Of a DNA stretch of 14,686 nt, positions 13,353 to 14,686 are shown in pieces. The notes below the pieces were generated by a model, which worked only from the letters and a program-made list of their open reading frames with translations, was not told the origin of the DNA and searched no databases. The first letter of the stretch is position 1. Every line of letters begins with the position of its first letter. This DNA comes from SKLM01 sp964450435 (GTDB taxonomy: Bacteria; Chloroflexota; Anaerolineae; B4-G1). The stretch covers positions 1 to 14,686 of the forward strand of contig CAYVCX010000066.1 of NCBI GenBank assembly GCA_964450435.1. Direction: 5' to 3'. The position numbers were made by a program, and so were the translations under genes.

Positions 13353-14561
13353 ATGAGACGACTCGCTCTGCTTAACTTGATCCTTACGCTGATCGCCACC
13401 CAGGCCTGTGCCCTGACGCCGACCGCGGAGCCAACCCCGACCCTGCCGCCGTCGGCCGTGACCGGCGCGAGACACTGCGGCGACGGCGTCTGCGACGGAC
13501 CCGAGAACGCCGACAACTGCCCTGAGGACTGCGGTACCGGCCCGGCTGCGACGGCAACGCCGGTCCCGCCCACGGCCGAGAGCGAGGGAGAGGGCCAAAG
13601 TGCCAGCGCCGGTGCTGCCCCTCCCGTCTACGTGACGGTCGCGGGGCACATCGAGGACACCCCCATCTATGCCCGCTGCGAGGCCTACCCCGCATACCGG
13701 GAGAAACTGCTCCAGTGGGCGGAGGGTGTGCACGCGATGGGCGCTGCCGTCAACCTGCAGATAGACTACGAGTTCTTCCTCGGCGCGTCTCGCTGCGAGA
13801 CGGCCGAGCTCGCCGACGCCACCACCGCGGGCGAGAACGTCATCCACTATCTCGCCACCCATCTCGGCTTCGAGATTGATCCCCATCAGGAGGGCGGCTG
13901 GGAGGAGGGCGCCGACAACTACGCCGATGTCAGATTCCTGGGTGGGTCCATAACACCGTTCATCAGCGACAACGTGGGGGGCCTCGTGTGGGACGATCCG
14001 GAACAGTTCCAGCGGCTCTCCCAGGGCGAGGCGGGCCGCATCCACACCGACTTCACCTGGACCCCGGATATCCTCACCCTCGCGGTGAGCCGGGATCACC
14101 ACCTCGGTGACTTCAGCGCCGACGACGTCGCCAGCGGCATCTGGAGGCCTGCCGGGGCCGGACAAGACTTCTGGCTCCACGACTCGAACGGGCAGGTGGC
14201 CTATGTTGGCCCGGGCGAACGAAGCAACTGGGACTCGGCAAGGCCCAACCTTTCCACGCCTCTGTTCGTCAGCCACCTTGTGCGCCAGCTCCGTGAGGGT
14301 GCCTTACATCGCGACAAGATGTACACCGCCTCCATCCCAGTGCCGCAGAGCATTATCTTCAACCCGGAGCGTCACGGGGAGCTCCTTACCCTGCTCAAGG
14401 AGCTCGAGCCTCTCATCGAGTCGGGCGCTGCGACGTACGTCACCTATGCCGAGGCCGTTGAGATCTGGCGCTCCGAGTATGACGGCCGCCCGACCATCTA
14501 CTTCCGCGAGGGCGTCCAGCATCCGGTTGATGTCTCGCGCCAGCCCGGTGGCGAGCGGTAG
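13353..14561 (+). CDS. Lipoprotein with cysteine mini-domain and deacetylase-like domain (paralogue of the 5136 fusion's second half)
   Basis: This is a 402-residue exported protein. The signal peptide is MRRLALLNLILTLIATQA with a weak lipobox T-Q-A-C (C19). The mini-domain is C42-C60, followed by a Pro/Thr/Glu linker. Residues about 90-388 match the second domain of the 5136 product by eye: YVTVAGHIED (H99, E101) with YVTFATHVEE; D176-P-H178-Q-E180 leading to NYADV with the His-rich DAHAH segment leading to NYADV; ASGIWRPAG with SSGMWKPAG; MYTASI with LYTASI; and YVTYAEAVEIW with YVHYQELPEVW. Conserved His and acidic residues are compatible with a metal site of the deacetylase superfamily, although the classical TFDD motif is missing. 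It is the last gene before 125 bases with no recognised feature. Substrate unknown; a role on the same polymer as its paralogues is inference. Confidence 0.86.
   Translation: MRRLALLNLILTLIATQACALTPTAEPTPTLPPSAVTGARHCGDGVCDGPENADNCPEDCGTGPAATATPVPPTAESEGEGQSASAGAAPPVYVTVAGHIEDTPIYARCEAYPAYREKLLQWAEGVHAMGAAVNLQIDYEFFLGASRCETAELADATTAGENVIHYLATHLGFEIDPHQEGGWEEGADNYADVRFLGGSITPFISDNVGGLVWDDPEQFQRLSQGEAGRIHTDFTWTPDILTLAVSRDHHLGDFSADDVASGIWRPAGAGQDFWLHDSNGQVAYVGPGERSNWDSARPNLSTPLFVSHLVRQLREGALHRDKMYTASIPVPQSIIFNPERHGELLTLLKELEPLIESGAATYVTYAEAVEIWRSEYDGRPTIYFREGVQHPVDVSRQPGGER
13476..13532 (+). repeat. Cysteine mini-domain, copy 6
   Basis: This encodes C42-C60 of the last lipoprotein, with spacing C-x4-C-x8-C-x3-C. 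The motif reads C-G-D-G-V-C-D-G-P-E-N-A-D-N-C-P-E-D-C and is the cleanest consensus copy. Confidence 0.9.
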
Positions 14562-14686
14562 AGCACCACCGGCTGTCGTCGGTCCTCCCGTCCGTCTCGG
14601 GCCTGGCGCTTTCGGCTTGACTTCCATCGGTTGTCATGGCCGAAAATTCTATCCGCATCGCCAGTGAGCCACGACGAGCACGAGAG

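Noticed and set aside
13323..14276. A 317-codon minus-strand open frame opposite the last lipoprotein
   Set aside because: Antisense shadow of a gene with clear paralogy to another protein in the window.
14617..14653. Possible promoter after the last gene, starting with TTGACT
   Set aside because: No acceptable -10 box lies at 16-18 bases; the nearest AT-rich hexamers are too far.
1..14686. tRNA, rRNA, CRISPR array, transposase or phage genes
   Set aside because: None seen on either strand: no regularly spaced repeats with unique spacers, no cloverleaf-like or rRNA-like stretch, and no mobile-element protein motifs.

Overview
The window carries eight complete genes, all on the plus strand, preceded by about 0.4 kb with no convincing gene. 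The DNA is GC-rich. Almost every product is exported: five are predicted lipoproteins with Thr/Pro-rich linkers, one is anchored by an N-terminal membrane helix, and one is a polytopic membrane protein. This suggests a free-living bacterium with an elaborate surface. The linkers, the small cysteine motif and a hydrophobic 'FLPLV' linker in the large enzyme recall Chloroflexota (Anaerolineae-like) exported proteins. That placement is inference from style; there is no marker gene.

Layout: 1-386, no confident gene; 387-415, a good sigma70-type promoter; 470-1138, a TetR-family regulator; 1236-3275, a von Willebrand A (vWA) lipoprotein with four C-terminal beta modules; 3469-5037, a beta-propeller lipoprotein; 5136-7217, a lipoprotein fusing an alpha/beta hydrolase to a polysaccharide-deacetylase-like domain; 7224-7892, a small polytopic membrane protein; 7919-9199, a deacetylase-like lipoprotein; 9285-13253, a 1322-residue enzyme with two tandem alpha/beta-hydrolase domains and a C-terminal arylsulfotransferase (ASST) propeller; 13353-14561, a third deacetylase-like lipoprotein; 14562-14686, nothing recognised.

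The genes look like one system. (1) All five lipoproteins carry the same 19-21 residue four-cysteine mini-domain (C-G-D-G-x-C-D-G-P-E-N-x3-C-P-E-D-C or close), placed between the lipid anchor and the functional domain; there are six copies in all. (2) One alpha/beta-hydrolase family occurs three times (once in the 5136 gene, twice in the 9285 gene). (3) One deacetylase-like family occurs three times (5136, 7919 and 13353 genes). The 5136 gene fuses both families and so links the two sets. (4) All genes run in one direction, with gaps of 6 to 193 bases, behind a regulator with its own promoter.

My working model is a TetR-controlled surface system that binds and chemically edits an extracellular polymer, perhaps an acetylated and/or sulfated glycan: vWA and propeller proteins for binding or scaffolding, hydrolase and deacetylase-like domains for removing ester or N-acyl groups, and the ASST domain for moving sulfate groups. 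The substrate and the role of the cysteine tag are unknown from sequence alone.
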